DNA from: Prorocentrum cordatum
Lineage: Eukaryota > Sar > Dinophyceae > Prorocentrales > Prorocentraceae
DNA length: 64,000 nt
Assembly: GCA_963575745.1 (NCBI GenBank)
Contig: CAUYUJ010015958.1
Span: forward strand, 1 to 64,000
Direction of reading: 5' to 3'
Made by a program: the position numbers and the translations under genes. This document shows positions 30,421 through 41,590 of this stretch, piece after piece. The notes beneath the pieces were generated by a model. The model was given only the letters and a program-made list of their open reading frames with translations. It did no database searches and was not told where the DNA came from. The first letter of the stretch is position 1. Each line of letters begins with the position of its first letter.

Positions 30421-31025
30421 CCCACGGCGATACAGCTATTGGCGTCTTCGCGAAATCGCTGCTGGGAGTTAGCTGAATGGCTCACGCCTCCAGAATGAGG
30501 GACGTTTGGGACGTAACTTAGAGAGCTTCTTGTCAAAGCTTTGGGCACCCATTCTCCCCAGACAAGCTCCGCCATTCCGCTGCTGTTGCCAGCTTCGTTG
30601 AAGCTATTTTTTGTGTCTCGTGCCAAAAACGATCCAAGACGACAAATTCCAGATCGCCCCCGACAAACTTTCGGGACCGACTTGTGCTTCAGCTTGGCCC
30701 GTCATGGGCCGTTCCTAAGCATCCCCCATCGGCGCGCGGCCTCCAAGAACGCCTCTTCGGCCCAACTTCGCCGACGAATCCGAAACTTCAAAAACAGAAC
30801 AATCATTCGCATGCTTCACTATTTTTCCCTAGTTCAAGAATGCGCGCCATGCGGGGATCGTCGAGGCCTCGAAGGTCGTCTTCAAGCGTCCTGGTGCCGT
30901 TTGAGGGCTCTCTTGGCGCCGTCACGGGCCGCTCTGGGACGGCTCTGTCGCCTGGACAACCAGGGGCCCCTTTCGAACCTCTTTGAACGGATCAACAAGC
31001 GGTCGGAGGTCTGCGCGGATTTGTT
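30421..31025. other. No gene recognised
   Basis: Mixed DNA with weak 11-bp-like pieces near 30,880-30,990 (TCTTGGCGCCGTCACGGGCC). No domain or repeat is clear enough to name. Confidence 0.4.
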
Positions 31026-31125
31026 GGGGATCGGCGCCGAGTTCTCCTCCCTGGCGCGTGGAGCGCGCCAGGAGCAGCGCCAGAGGCGCCGCCAGGGGGC
31101 TCCAGCGCCGACCTCAGAAAGCCGC
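31026..31125 (+). repeat. Foldback MITE-like repeat, copy 1
   Basis: The ends GATCGGCGCCGAG and CTCCAGCGCCGACC are inverted relative to each other. The interior is a palindrome-rich run of CCCTGGCGCG, CGCGCCAGG and GCGCCGCCAGGG. Related copies lie at 44,563-44,655 and 46,885-46,985. Confidence 0.6.
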
Positions 31126-32525
31126 GCGTAACAAAAACAATGCATGTTTGTGCAGTGTGTGAGACTGGTCCACCCCTGAATGGCCACTCGTCTTCCCCCC
31201 CCATCCGCGGCCGCCCGCCCTGTCTTGTTTTCCGCTCGTGCATGCTGGCCAATTCGCTACAACGGCGCCCCCGTTTAGCCTGCTCGCTGGTGCTGCTACC
31301 TCGGCCAACCGCCGCCGACGGAACATGTTTATGCAATGTGTTGTCTTCTTCGGCGACACGGAGATGCACGCTCTTGGGCCATCTTGAGATCCTCTGGGCC
31401 GCCTCGGGCACGCGATGCCCCAACGGTTGGCCCGTCTCTGGGGCCCTCTTTGGCCGTCTCTCGGCGCCCCCTGGCCACTCTTCTGGCCGCAATGGGAAAA
31501 CTTGGACCACTCTGCCAGTGTGTACCCAAATCTCCGAAAATATGCTTTGCTCAATCCCAGCGTTTCTGCTCGATTCCGGCCCCTTGGGCTCGCTATCGGG
31601 TCCAAATACCATTGAAAGCGGATCCTGGATGCCAAGCTACCTCTGGAGAAGGGGTCGATAGTTCTGGGGCCGCGGATTTAAACAAACACATCGGAGGATG
31701 CCTGGGTAGGGGGCAAGGGTCCAGAGAACGAGCGTTCCGATTTGCATCAGACATTCGTTTGTGATGATGCCGGGCTGACGATCAAGCAATGATCTAGCCA
31801 TCGATCATCCACACGGCATGCCCGATTCGAAAAGGGGCATTGGGATGCAGGAGCAGCGAGCGCAGGGGGGAGGGCACACAAACACACACACACACATAAA
31901 GGACCGTCTTTGACATGTTCCGGCATGTCTTCACCTCGTTTTGGATCCGTGTTTTGATTCTTCCGAGGGGAACAGACTTGGCCGGCCGCTGAACGTGAAG
32001 CGTCCTGAATCCACTGGCCTATTGGGCCGAGGGGAGCGCGAGTTCTTACATCGAGAGCTTATTTGAGATCTCTGCTTTGCCTCCCCTCTCCTTCCCCGCC
32101 CAATCTGACCTGGGGTGCATTCTGACTAGGATTTTGAGGCACAACCAGCCGCATTGTTTCATGATCCCAGGACCCGACGACGGGCCACAGAGTCCGAAAT
32201 TGGAGGAACAATTCAACACAACAGAACCTTGGAAATCTGGGTCTGTGGGATACGGACGGGCGCTGAACAACGCGTGGCCTCGTCTCTATCAGGGGGGCGT
32301 ACTGGCCGAAACTGTCTCCGAAAATCAGTCCAAGCGTGACTGAAGCGGGCGCCCTCCTGGCTCGAGTCCACTACGACACTACATTTCGGCCAACAGTTCG
32401 GTCACACCATGTCTTCGGTAACCTGCTCTTCCTGGTCACAAGGCGCTCGAGCTGACCGCCAGCCACACCTGTAGCGGCGTCCTCAGAGCTCGTCCCTGGA
32501 GGCCTCTGCGACGGATGTCGTGACT
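31126..32525. other. No gene recognised; one short 11-bp minisatellite patch
   Basis: A diverged GGCCGTCTC-type patch lies at 31,375-31,480 and a short CA run at 31,878-31,897. The rest is unremarkable. Confidence 0.4.
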
Positions 32526-32645
32526 CCGCCTCCTCCGCCTCCTCCTCCTCCTCCTCCTCCTCCTCCTCTGCGTCCTCCTCCTCCTCCCTCCTCCCTCCTC
32601 CCTCCTCCCTCCTCCCTCCTCCCTCCTCCTCCTCCTCCTCCTTGA
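32526..32645. repeat. (TCC)n / (CCTCCCT)n homopurine-homopyrimidine tract
   Basis: About 115 bases are almost purely C and T on the plus strand. The Glu/Gly-rich minus-strand frames here are artefacts. Mirror symmetry would allow triplex (H-DNA) formation. Confidence 0.85.
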
Positions 32646-32753
32646 GCCGTTCTGGCACAAATTTTTGTGCTTGTTGACGCCAACTTCAGAGCGGCACTGC
32701 GTCAACGGGCCTTTGGTTCGGCGTAGGGTTTTTTTCACAGTGATCGCGGTCGT

Positions 32754-34471
32754 ATGACACCCCAGCCATCCATTCAGCGCCATGGCGGTGGCAAAGCTCA
32801 AGGACGAGGACAATGGCATGGTCGAGAGGATCGTGGAACGGCCCCGCCCCCTTGGCACCGCAATGGCGCATATTCATATACAGACTGGTGGCCAGATGCT
32901 ACTCGCACAAACGGCGACGGCATCTCGAAGGTTAAGTGCAGTTGTTGTGGTTGCGCAAAAAAAAAAAACAGAAGTCGGCACGTTTCTGCAAGCACTGTGG
33001 CACGTCGCTTGCGCTCGTTCGTCCTGCTGATGGCGGTCTACCTCAGAGTGGTGCTTGGGCCCATCCAGCGCCAGGAGTTTTCGGATCGCAAGCTCCATGG
33101 TCTATACAGGCAACAGCGCCCCACAGCAAGATCCCCACTCCCACTCAACCAGCTGGAGGACCACATGGTGGGGGTGCCCATGCTGGCGGGACGCTCAAGG
33201 CCGCAACACTGCCAGTGGGGGCCCAAAGCCAGCTCAGCTCGTCCGAGGCAAAGCAGCTCGCCGATCTTGCTCGCAAAGGAGGCGACCTGTCCACGGCTGG
33301 CAAGTACGAGGCTGAGCACAAACGGCTGGTGGCGCTGGAGGCGCCCAAGCGGCCCGCCCCGCTGCACCAGCGGGTGCGGCAGCAGTATGCAGTGGCCACA
33401 AGGCTGGAGAAGGCGCTTGACAAAGAAGCGGACAAGCATCTGGGCTGGCGGAGCGACATCCTGGCCCTCGAGGGCACCGTGCACGACATGCGTGCCGAGC
33501 TGGAGGTGGCTGATGCGCTCTACACATCGTTGGTCACCGAGCTGCAGCAGCAGGCCTCTGTGGGACAGCCTCCTGGTGTTCCGATAGGCCCCGCCAGGCT
33601 CAAGCTCGAGGACCTGTGCGACGAGTCTTTCGACCTGGGCGCCTCCCTCACCATTGATGAAGTCTGCTTCTTCGAGGGCGACGACCAGCTCGACCCCCAG
33701 GGCCAGGATGAGATCGCCAAGCGGAAGGACGACCTCAACACAGGAGTGTCCAAGCTCGCCAAGGACCTGCTGGGCCCACTGGCGGCAGCTGCCAAGGCGG
33801 CTCGCGATGCCCATCGGGGGCACCTCGCCAGGGTCGAGCTGCTGCAGGAGGAGAAGAGGTACCAGTCCCTGCTCAGGAACCAGCACCCGCTGACGGAGCT
33901 CGTGCTGAAGGACAGGGGGCCGCTGAGCCCTCATGCGCAGCAGCAGGGCCCGCGCCCGCTGCTTCTGAGCCGCAGTCGACAGGTGGTGGTGGAGCCCCAC
34001 CAACTGCTGACGATGTGCGTGCCAAGGCAGACAAGGCCCCCCACCCCACCCCCGCCCCTGCTGGGGCGGGTGGAGGTAATGCAGCATGGCCTGGCCGCAT
34101 ATCCGTCGCAGCATGTGCCTGTCAGCCCCAGCGTTCAGGAAATGAGCGCCCAAGTACCTGTTTATTTTGCCAGGCCTCACGCAGGCCACTCTTGCCCCCT
34201 AAGCCTCCTGGGAACGTATATGAGCCCAGGAGGCCAGGTGCGGCAGCCCCCACCTTTTGCCAGTGATGTTCTCGGAATTGTCGGCCTCAGAACGCCTTCA
34301 CTTTTTGGGTCGTACTCATCCCCAGTCGACGGAGTTGGACACTCCCTCGACTGGTTGCAGGCAGTCTCCTGCGACGCGCAACCATTGGCACAAGCTGTTG
34401 AGCGCGCCCTCGCTAAAGCTGCGGTGGCCACCTCGGACCCCCCCCCAAAAAAAAAGTCTGCACCTGGATAA
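32754..34471 (+). pseudogene. LINE ORF1: zinc ribbon plus coiled coil, frameshifted at an A run
   Basis: The first part (from 32,754) ends SYTDWWPDATRTNG and ISKVKCSCCGCAKKK. An A run at about 32,959-32,968 then shifts the frame to KKKKQKSARFCKHCGTSLAL and on to 34,471. Joined, the CxxCG...FCxxCGT pattern is a zinc ribbon. A long charged helix follows (AKQLADLARKGGDL, then EKALDKEADKHLGWRSDILA, then VHDMRAELEVADALYTSLVT), probably a coiled coil. An acidic segment (DEVCFFEGDDQLDPQGQDEI) and a Pro-rich tail end it. The form is that of dinoflagellate LINE ORF1, so RNA binding is likely. It is a relative, not a close copy, of the frame at 13,989. Confidence 0.65.
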
Positions 34472-34639
34472 GCGGCCCCGTGGAAGGCGCGCGCAATGCA
34501 GTTTGCAAGCGCCCAGCCCAGTTGCCCGCCAGGTTGAACTTTTTGGTCCGAGAGCCCCGCGGCCTACCGACAGGCCGTGCCTGGACAAGTTTTTTCACAT
34601 GCCCAGGCGTCGCAGTTTTTCCAATGCGTTCCCCTGAAA

Positions 34640-35640
34640 CCAGCCCTGGAGAATCTAATGTGGAGCTCGTGATTCAGACTGCCAGCGCTACCTCGTGGCA
34701 CTCCGACTCGGGAGGTGGGCCCAAAGCTTGGCCGCCAAATCGCGGAGCGCATGTTCTTCTCATCCAAGAGCACCATCTGCTGGAGCCTGAGCTCGCGGAG
34801 GCCATAGGTTGGGCGAACCGGCATGGGTGGAAAGCGGTTCTTAGGCCAGCTGCTCCAGGAATTGGGCATGGTACGTCTTCGGGGGTCGGCATCATGGTCA
34901 AGGACTCTCTTTGGTGCCATGCGCCCCCTGGTGGGCACATCATCGATCAGCATCGGTCCATCGGTGCCATCGCGCATGTTCCTGGAGGGGGCCCTGTTTT
35001 CGTTTGTAGCACCTACTTACGTACTGTTGAAAGGCTTTTCCGAGGCCAATGTCGAGCTCTTGGCACATGTCGGGACAGTCGTGGAGCAGGTGGCCCTTCC
35101 CTCCTTCATCGGTGCTGACTTCAACATGAGTCCCGACATACTTGCTTCCTCGGGCATTGTCAATAGGTTGTGTGCGCAGTTGATTATCCAGAAAAATGTG
35201 GCCGGCATGTGTGGCACGAGCATGCTCGATTAGTTCATTGTTACCTCCGGCCTCGCTATAGGTATATCACATGTCGAAGCTGTGGGCACTTCGAACATCG
35301 TTACTCACCTGCCAGTACAGATGCGGTTTCACGCTGGAGTTGGTCAGCTGCATGGGCTGGTGTTTCGGAAGCCACCCCCGCTGCCGACAGAACCGCCTAT
35401 TGGTCCTTGCCCACCGCCACCATCCTGGGCCGTGGTCCAGGGCGAAGCTGATCGTGCTCTAGATGCTTGTCAGAGCGGCGATGCGCATGTTGAGCAGTGC
35501 AAGCTCGACGCCCTCTATATGCACTGGGCTGACACCGCGAAGAAGGAGCTCGCAGGGAACCGACAAATCACCGCCCCTTGTTGGGGGGGGGGGCAGGGGG
35601 AAGATGCCCCAGCAGAGGTGGGTCAATATCTTGGAGCAAG
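34640..35640 (+). pseudogene. APE-type endonuclease of the LINE
   Basis: LINE endonucleases nick the target DNA. AHVLLIQEHHLLEPELAEAI (from about 34,750) holds the QEH form of the catalytic Glu motif, and TSSGVGIMV follows. After a frame change near 34,990, PSFIGADFNMSP (about 35,100-35,135) is the GDFN motif with G-A-D. MCGTSMLD, then TAG (35,231-35,233), then FIVTSGLA shows a stop where relatives have the Tyr of DYF, in the same frame. SNIVTHLPVQM marks the C-terminal SPHxPV strand, with the active His retained. One frameshift and one nonsense codon inactivate it. Confidence 0.72.
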
Positions 35641-35749
35641 ATAGACAGGCCCCCCATCGACAAACCCAGCTGTTTCCATTAAATGGTTAGTCAGCAAATT
35701 TAGGCTCCTCCTCCAGCTTGGCGCGCATGCCTCAGGATCCGCCCAGGCC

Positions 35750-36412
35750 CAGGAAGTGCGCGCGCTCCTGTTGGGGCCGCCTGCCTTTCTGAAGCATGGG
35801 CTGGACGTCCACGCTGGCCAAGTCATGCGGGTGCAAGAGATTTTAAGCCAGCACGACCTGCTCCACTTGAAGATTGGGGAGGCCATGCTCTCGGATTTAG
35901 AAGAGCACTTTGCCACCTACACCGTCAAGGCCAAGTCGCAGGCTCTTTCTGAATGGGAAACGCGGCTCCTCCAGTCCATCGATCAAGGCGCTAGGAGAGC
36001 GCATCGGCATGTTCGAGGGAACCAGCCTTGGACCCCGACCACCACGTTAAGTCGCGAGGGGGGCGGTGGTTTCAGACCCCCTCGCATCGTTTGGTTTCTG
36101 AGGCCAGCAAGTTCAGCCAGTCATGGAAGACTGGCCACTCCCCCCCCCCCCCCCCCCCCGCCCCCCACCCCGACCCCACCTTTCAGTTATAGAGCCCCTC
36201 CCGCGGCTCTCGGCTGATGAGCTCAGGTCTGCGTCTCAGCGGCATCCTTCGCGATCTGCCACCGCGGTGGACGGGTTCCACTTAAAAACACCACGCGTCT
36301 CTGTCCGATGGGGCCCGCGAGGTCCTGGAGACCACGCGCGATATGATGGAGGCCTCGGGGCCTTTCCCTGGGCAGGTCTCGGCTGCGATCCCCCCTTGCT
36401 TCAAAAGCCCTC
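35750..36412 (+). pseudogene. LINE RT N-terminal region
   Basis: The plus strand reads an alpha-helical connection (FLKHGLDVHAGQVMRVQEIL, then GARRAHRHVRGNQPWTP) typical of the stretch between endonuclease and RT. After a poly-C tract (36,140-36,159) it reads LSADELRSASQRHPSRSATA and VDGFHLKTPRVS, then PPLLQKPSGG. This matches LTxxELRxA...TAxxxDGxHPR...LxPKPxGG, the RT entry motifs 0 to 1 in dinoflagellate LINEs. The match breaks at the G run of 36,413. Confidence 0.65.
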
Positions 36413-36589
36413 GGGGGGGGGGGGGGGGGGGGGGGTAAGGTTGACCAAACCGCGTGTGTCTGTGTGTGTGTGTACCACCTCGGTTGTTGGTCTATTACTT
36501 CTCATTTGCTTGCTTTCCTGTTGATTATGCTTTTCGTCATCTTTAAAGGGAATGCTCAAAGTAGTGGAATGCAGAACGATTCCTGTTGT

Positions 36590-37400
36590 AGCAGATTTTA
36601 AATTTAGTTCTTTTGTTGGAACTAAAAAGGAATTCTGTTTATGATGAATTGCACATTGTTTCCTTTTGTGGCGGATTACAAAAGGATTCCTTTTGTTGAG
36701 GATTACAAAGGGATTCCCCTTGGTGGAGGAATACAATGGGATTCCTTTTGTGGAGGATTACAAATTGAAATCCCTCGAGGGCTCTCCTGGAAGTGAACCA
36801 ATGGACAACAGGAAAAAATCATAAAATCCTTGAAAATTAAGAAAATTGCAGGTTTTCAATGATTTTCCACCGTTTTGACGCAAAAACATATAAAAAGCAC
36901 AACCGTTCCACAATCCGAATACAAACATGCTGTGTTTTCGTATGGTTTGGGCATCAAAACCTTGGACATGCTGTGTTTTTTATATGTTGTTGCTTCAAAA
37001 CATGGGAAATTCATTGAAAACCTGCAATTTTCTTAATTTTCAATGGTTTTCTGTTTTTTTTTGTTTTTTTTTCTTCTGTCCCCTGGTTCACTTCCAGGAG
37101 AGCCCTCAAAGGGAATCAATTTGTAATCCTCCACAAAAGGAATCCCATTGTATTCCTCCATCAAGGGGAATCCCTTTGTAATCCTCCACAAAAGGAATCC
37201 TTTTGCAATCCTCCTCAAAAGGAATCCTTTTGTAATCCGCCACAAAAAAGAATCATCATGTGATCCTCCACAAAAGAAATCCTTTTGTAATTCTCCACAA
37301 AAGGAATCCTTTTCGTAATCTGCCACAAAATAAAACAACGTGTAGTTCACCACCAAAGGATTCCCTTTTGTCATTCAACAACAAAAGAAATCAATTTGTA
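36590..37400. repeat. Long foldback of 27-bp units
   Basis: 36,660-36,900 (GGATTACAAAAGGATTCC units, then GAAGTGAACCA and GAAAATTAAGAAAATTGCAGG) is mirrored as its reverse complement at about 36,990-37,210 (CCTGCAATTTTCTTAATTTTC, then GGTTCACTTCC). The centre near 36,930-36,950 is a spacer of ~80 bases with ACATATAAAAAGCACAACCG and TTTTTTATATGTTGTTGC at its edges. The arms could pair to a hairpin several hundred bases long. Confidence 0.75.
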
Positions 37401-37499
37401 ATCCGCTAATATGTTTTGTTTCGGGCCTCCGGAGGCCGGAGAATCGAGATATTAAGGCTTGTTAATCTCTCTGGAACGCGCTTCGGCGCTCACCCACTG

Positions 37500-37570
37500 G
37501 AAGTAAGAGGGGCGAGGAGGAAGAGACGGAGGAGGCGGAGGAGGAGGAGGAGGAAGAAGGGTAAAGAGAG
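37500..37570. repeat. (GGA)n purine tract
   Basis: GGCGAGGAGGAAGAGACGGA and following AGG/AGA repeats form the mirror composition of the CTC tracts elsewhere in the window. Confidence 0.7.
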
Positions 37571-37639
37571 GATAACTTTAATTTGGTGGGCTGTGCTTCC
37601 CACTCGATTATGCTCTGTGGAACTCATTATGACAACGCA

Positions 37640-38115
37640 TTGCTCCCAACGCATCTCGTCATCACCATCATCATCAGCAACATCTTGAAACGCATGCTCG
37701 CCATCGCCATCGTCGTCAGCAGAATCTTGAAACACATACTCATCATCATGATCGTCATCAGCAGCATCTTGAAACACATGCTCGTCGTTACCATCGTCAT
37801 GGGCAGCATCTTGAGACACATACTCGTCATCATCATCATCATTGTCGTCAGCAGCATCTTGGACCACACATGCTGGTCAGCACCTTCGTCATCAGCAGCA
37901 TATTGAAACACATGCTCGTCAACACCATCGTCATCAGCAGCATCTTGAAACACATGCTCGTCATCACCATCGTCATCAGCAACGCATTGAAACACATGCT
38001 CATCATCACCACCATCATCAGCAACATCTTGAAACACATGCTCGTCATCATCATCATCGTCAGCAGCATCTTGAAACACATGCTCGTCATCATTATCATC
38101 GTCATCACAAAAGAC
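37640..38115. repeat. 42-bp minisatellite (TCATCAGCAGCATCTTGAAA units)
   Basis: About eleven units of 42 bases run here. Because 42 is divisible by three, the minus strand stays open and encodes a 14-residue acidic repeat (DDEHVFQDAADDDG). One minus frame runs 37,627-38,121 and another 37,490-37,867. I treat these as repeat artefacts because unit indels move the pattern between frames and nothing flanks it. Confidence 0.8.
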
Positions 38116-39440
38116 ACCCACCTCTCATAGAATCGTACTACAGATGGATCCACTTCCGAGAGAATCCTATCACATATGGATCCACCTTCCATAGAATCCG
38201 ACTAGGAATGGATCCACCCCTGATAAGATCCCACTACATATGGAACCACCTTAAATATAATCTTATGACATAGGGATCCGCCTCTAATAGAATCCCATTA
38301 GAGATGGGCCCACAACTAATGGCATCACATCAGAGATGGATCCACCTCGAATGGAATCCTGGTACGGATGGACCCACCTCTAATATGATCCTTTTACAAA
38401 TGAACCCACGTCTGATTGAAACCCATTACATATGCGTCCACCTCGAATATAAGTATATGAACGATGGATCCACCTCTGATAAAATCAAATTAGACATGGG
38501 TACACCTCTAATGGACTCCAATTACATACGGATCCACCTCTAATAGAATCCTAATAAGATGGTTCCATCCCCAATGGCATGCTATTAGAGATTGGTCCAC
38601 CTCTAACAGAATCCCGTGACAAATGGATCCACCTCGAATGGGATCCGATTAAGGTTGGACCCACCTCTAGTAGTATCTGATTAGGGATGGATCTAATGGA
38701 ATCCTAGTGCGGATGGGTCCATCTCTAACAGAACCCTGTGACAGATGGATCCACCTCTAATATAATCCTATTACATATGGGTCCACCTCTGAGGGAATCC
38801 TATTAGGGATGGGCCCACCTACCTCTGATGGGGTCCTACATGACATGAATCCACCTCTAATAGGATACTATTACATATGGATCTACCTCTAATAGGATCG
38901 TAATACAAACGGGTCCACCCCCAATTCAAACCTACCATAATCCTGATACAGGTGGGTCCACCTCTGATGGAATCCTATTACAGATGGATCCACATCTACT
39001 AGAATCCTGGTACAGATGGATCCATCTCTAATGGAATCCGACTACAGCTGGATCCACAAGTGATGGAGACCGATGAGAAATGAGCCCATCCCAACTGAAA
39101 GTCAATTACAGATCGATCCGTTCCAAATGGAATCCTAACAGATGGGTCCACCTTTTAATAGAATCCTGCTACACATGGATTCACCTCTAACAAAATGCCA
39201 TTACAGATGGATCCACCTCTAATTGAATATTATTAAAGATGGGTCCACCTATAATGGGATCCGATTAGACATGGATTCACCTGTAATGGAATCCCATATG
39301 GGATGGATCCACCACTAGCGGGGTCCTATTAGCGATGGATCCACCTCTAAGATCATCCAATTCCATATATTTCCACCTCTAATAGAATCCGATGAGAGAT
39401 GGATCCACCTCTCATAGAATCCTAGTAGCGATTGACCCAC
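38116..39440. repeat. ~32-bp satellite with periodic GGATCC
   Basis: About forty units of the form GATGGATCCACCTCTAATAG plus AATCCTATTACA, many with an intact BamHI site. Spacing at ATGGATCC is mostly 31-36 bases. No coding signal. Confidence 0.85.
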
Positions 39441-39444
39441 CATT

Positions 39445-39668
39445 TACACCCCCCCCTACAGAAGGTTTTCTTTTGTGGCGGATTGCGAATTGATTCCTTT
39501 TGTGGCAAAATATACAGTGATTCCTTTTGTGTCGGATTACAAATAACTCCCTTTTGTTGCGAATTACAAATCAATTGTGTGTGTGGCGGGTTTCGAATTG
39601 ATTCCTTTTGTGGCGGATTTGAAATGGATTTCTTGTGTGGCGGATTACAAATTGATTACAAGGATGAT
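39445..39668 (+). repeat. 27-bp unit array, right copy
   Basis: GATTCCTTTTGTGGCGGATT units in the same orientation as the left arm of the foldback at 36,660, ending just before the right terminal inverted repeat of the insert. Confidence 0.75.
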
Positions 39669-39769
39669 GATGCTGGTGATGGCGATGCAACGCAGCAAAA
39701 CGAGGCGGTACGCACACGCGGTTTTGCCAACTCCACGGCGGGGGGGGGGGGAGGGGGGGGGGTCGGCAC

Positions 39770-40540
39770 ATTGGCATTTTCTGTAGCTCCCACCGCCCCT
39801 GGGGGCGGCGCCGCAGAAAGTATGCGACTCAATGGGGATGTGGATTTCAAAGAAGCTATTTTGCTGGGCCCCAGTTCACTTCTGCCGTCGGCGTCGCCTG
39901 GACGCAAACTTTGAGAGCTGCAGGGGATGTGGCCAAGAAGAAACCCAGATGCACCCTGCTCTGCGATCTCTTCAACTGCTTTGAACTTGTTCAACTGAGT
40001 ACGCTCCTTCAGCGGTGCCACCAGTACAAGCTTCCCGTCCAGTTAGCGAGGTTAGCTGTGCGAGGATATCGGCATGGCATGAATGTTTCTCTGTCAGGCC
40101 TCGTGGTCGGCCCTTTCTATGTTGACCGAGGTGTCGTCGCAGGCTGTGGTTTCGCAACCGCGATGGTGCGCGCCAATGCCACCCCTGCCCTCGACGCGCT
40201 GAAGACGCCCCCAGGTATTACCCCCGGGCGTCTACATAGACGACTGCGGCCTCAGCTGCACAGGCGCCAGTGCCTACATCGCGGAACGCGTCCCCGAGGC
40301 CGCAGCGAACCTCAGGGAAGCCATTGAGGACGGGATGGGCGCTGTTATCTTGGTGGGCAAAGCCCCCCTCGTTGCCTCGTCGGATTCACTCGCCAAACAG
40401 GTCAGAGATTGTCTTGGGGGGCTCGCGGGGCCTGTTGCGCAGTCGGCCGTCAATCTGGGCATTGACTTTTCCCCTGGTCGTTCTCGGCGAGCCCCGCGGA
40501 GGGGCAAAAAAGGCCACCGACCGAAAAAGGATGTTTAACG
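39770..40540 (+). pseudogene. LINE RT palm domain (motifs A, B, C)
   Basis: Resumes with APTAPGGGAAESM, like the GxGxAAExxW segment of relatives. After a frame change, CTLLCDLFNCFELVQLSTLL contains motif A with Asp at 39,965-39,967, and VDRGVVAGCGFATAMVRA (about 40,120-40,170) is motif B. Another frame change gives VYIDDCGLS (40,230-40,256), motif C with both catalytic Asp present. The stretch GKAPLVASSDSLAKQVRDCL and VNLGIDFSPG forms the thumb-side strand. All catalytic Asp survive, but two frameshifts and the upstream insert break the protein. Confidence 0.78.
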
Positions 40541-41590
40541 CAAACTGAAGAGGCCCAGGAGGGCCAAGCGACCCATGGGCAGGCATGCCGTCAAAGTGCC
40601 CATTGCTGGACCTGTGCCCAGCCTTTCTTTTTTTGGGCCGAGGTCCATGGCATCTCTAGTTTCGAATGGGAACGGCCACAGGTCGCTGCCGCCAGCATCG
40701 CGCAGCCCGCTGCCAAGATGAGGTCGCAGACCTCAGTTCTCACTCTGCCCCGGGACCCGACCTGGTACCCCGCCGTGGCTCCGATCGTGCGCTACGCCAA
40801 AAAAAATATGGGCCAACCAAACTAGGCTCTTCCCATTTGTCGTTCCTTGGGCTGAGTTGCGTTCCGCTTTGGCCTGTGTGTTTTGTTCCTCTGGCACCGA
40901 ACCCTGGCGCGGGGTGGGAGGGCCCCTGGGGGCCATGAAGCTTGCCCTGGATCGAGCTTCCTGGAGCATGCCTAATTTCTGTACCCTCCTGGATGATTTC
41001 GGGGCCGAAGATTCCCTCGCCGTCGCCTCCCCCGCCCTTCTGAAAATGAAGGAAGAAAAAAAAACAGCTTCTGAGGACCGCGGTGGAGAGGGCCCGCGAG
41101 CGAGCCAGTGGTGATGCCCTACTGCCTCACACGCCTGGTGCTCGAGTCTGCCGCGATGTTGCGGCTGCCACGCTGCGCTCCAAGAAGGGCGCACCCTTGC
41201 CGCGAGGGCGCGCCAAAGCTGTCGCTTGTAATGCCACGAGTACTAGGATGAGAGCTGCTGAGGCTGGTTATGGGGTGGACGCTACGCGTGACCTCTGCGG
41301 CGCGGCTGCCGACGCCATGCTGCGTCGGCGCTGGTTCCGCGCCGCGTGCCATGACGAGCGGCAGGAAGTGTTCGATAGTTCCAAGGGGAGGTTTATCCTC
41401 ATGCCCCCGCCCGACCTGCCGCGTGACAAGGGTGAGGAGGATTTCCTGTTGCACACCAGAAATCTGTTTCGGCATCCAGGAGACGTGCGCCCAGTTCCTG
41501 CTCGGGGCGACGTTGGGGGTACTGGGCTTGAAATTATTTGGGCCCACGACCGCTCCAGCAGGTCCCTTGGCATCTCTGGGCGCATTTTTC
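40541..41590 (+). pseudogene. LINE connection region between RT and RNase H
   Basis: Several frames contribute: GVGGPLGAMKLALDRASWSM then PNFCTLLDDFGAEDSLA (40,915-41,020; the GW...DDxG-type linker), and AADAMLRRRWFRAACHDERQ (41,300-41,360). Poly-A and short A runs at 40,799-40,806 and 41,056-41,066 sit at or near frame changes. No separate enzymatic function is known to me. Confidence 0.5.

Larger units (their letters stand above)
36413..39762. mobile_element. 3.3 kb repeat-filled insert with terminal inverted repeats inside the LINE RT
   Basis: The LINE match stops at a 23-base G run (36,413-36,435) and resumes after another (39,740-39,762). Just inside, the left end AGGTTGACCAAACCGCGTGTG (36,438 on, with a TG expansion, then TGTACCACCTCGGTT) is the reverse complement of the right end at about 39,698-39,737. 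The ends share AAACCGCGTGTG and GTACCRCCTCG. The interior is only satellites: a foldback of 27-bp units, a 42-bp minisatellite, a 32-bp BamHI-site satellite and more 27-bp units. No transposase frame was seen. The host RT also lacks roughly 30 residues at the junction. Confidence 0.6.

Noticed and set aside
37627-38121. 164-residue acidic 14-residue repeat protein on the minus strand
   Set aside because: The 42-bp minisatellite is divisible by three, so openness is expected. Unit indels shift the pattern to another frame and no start context or flanking domain exists.
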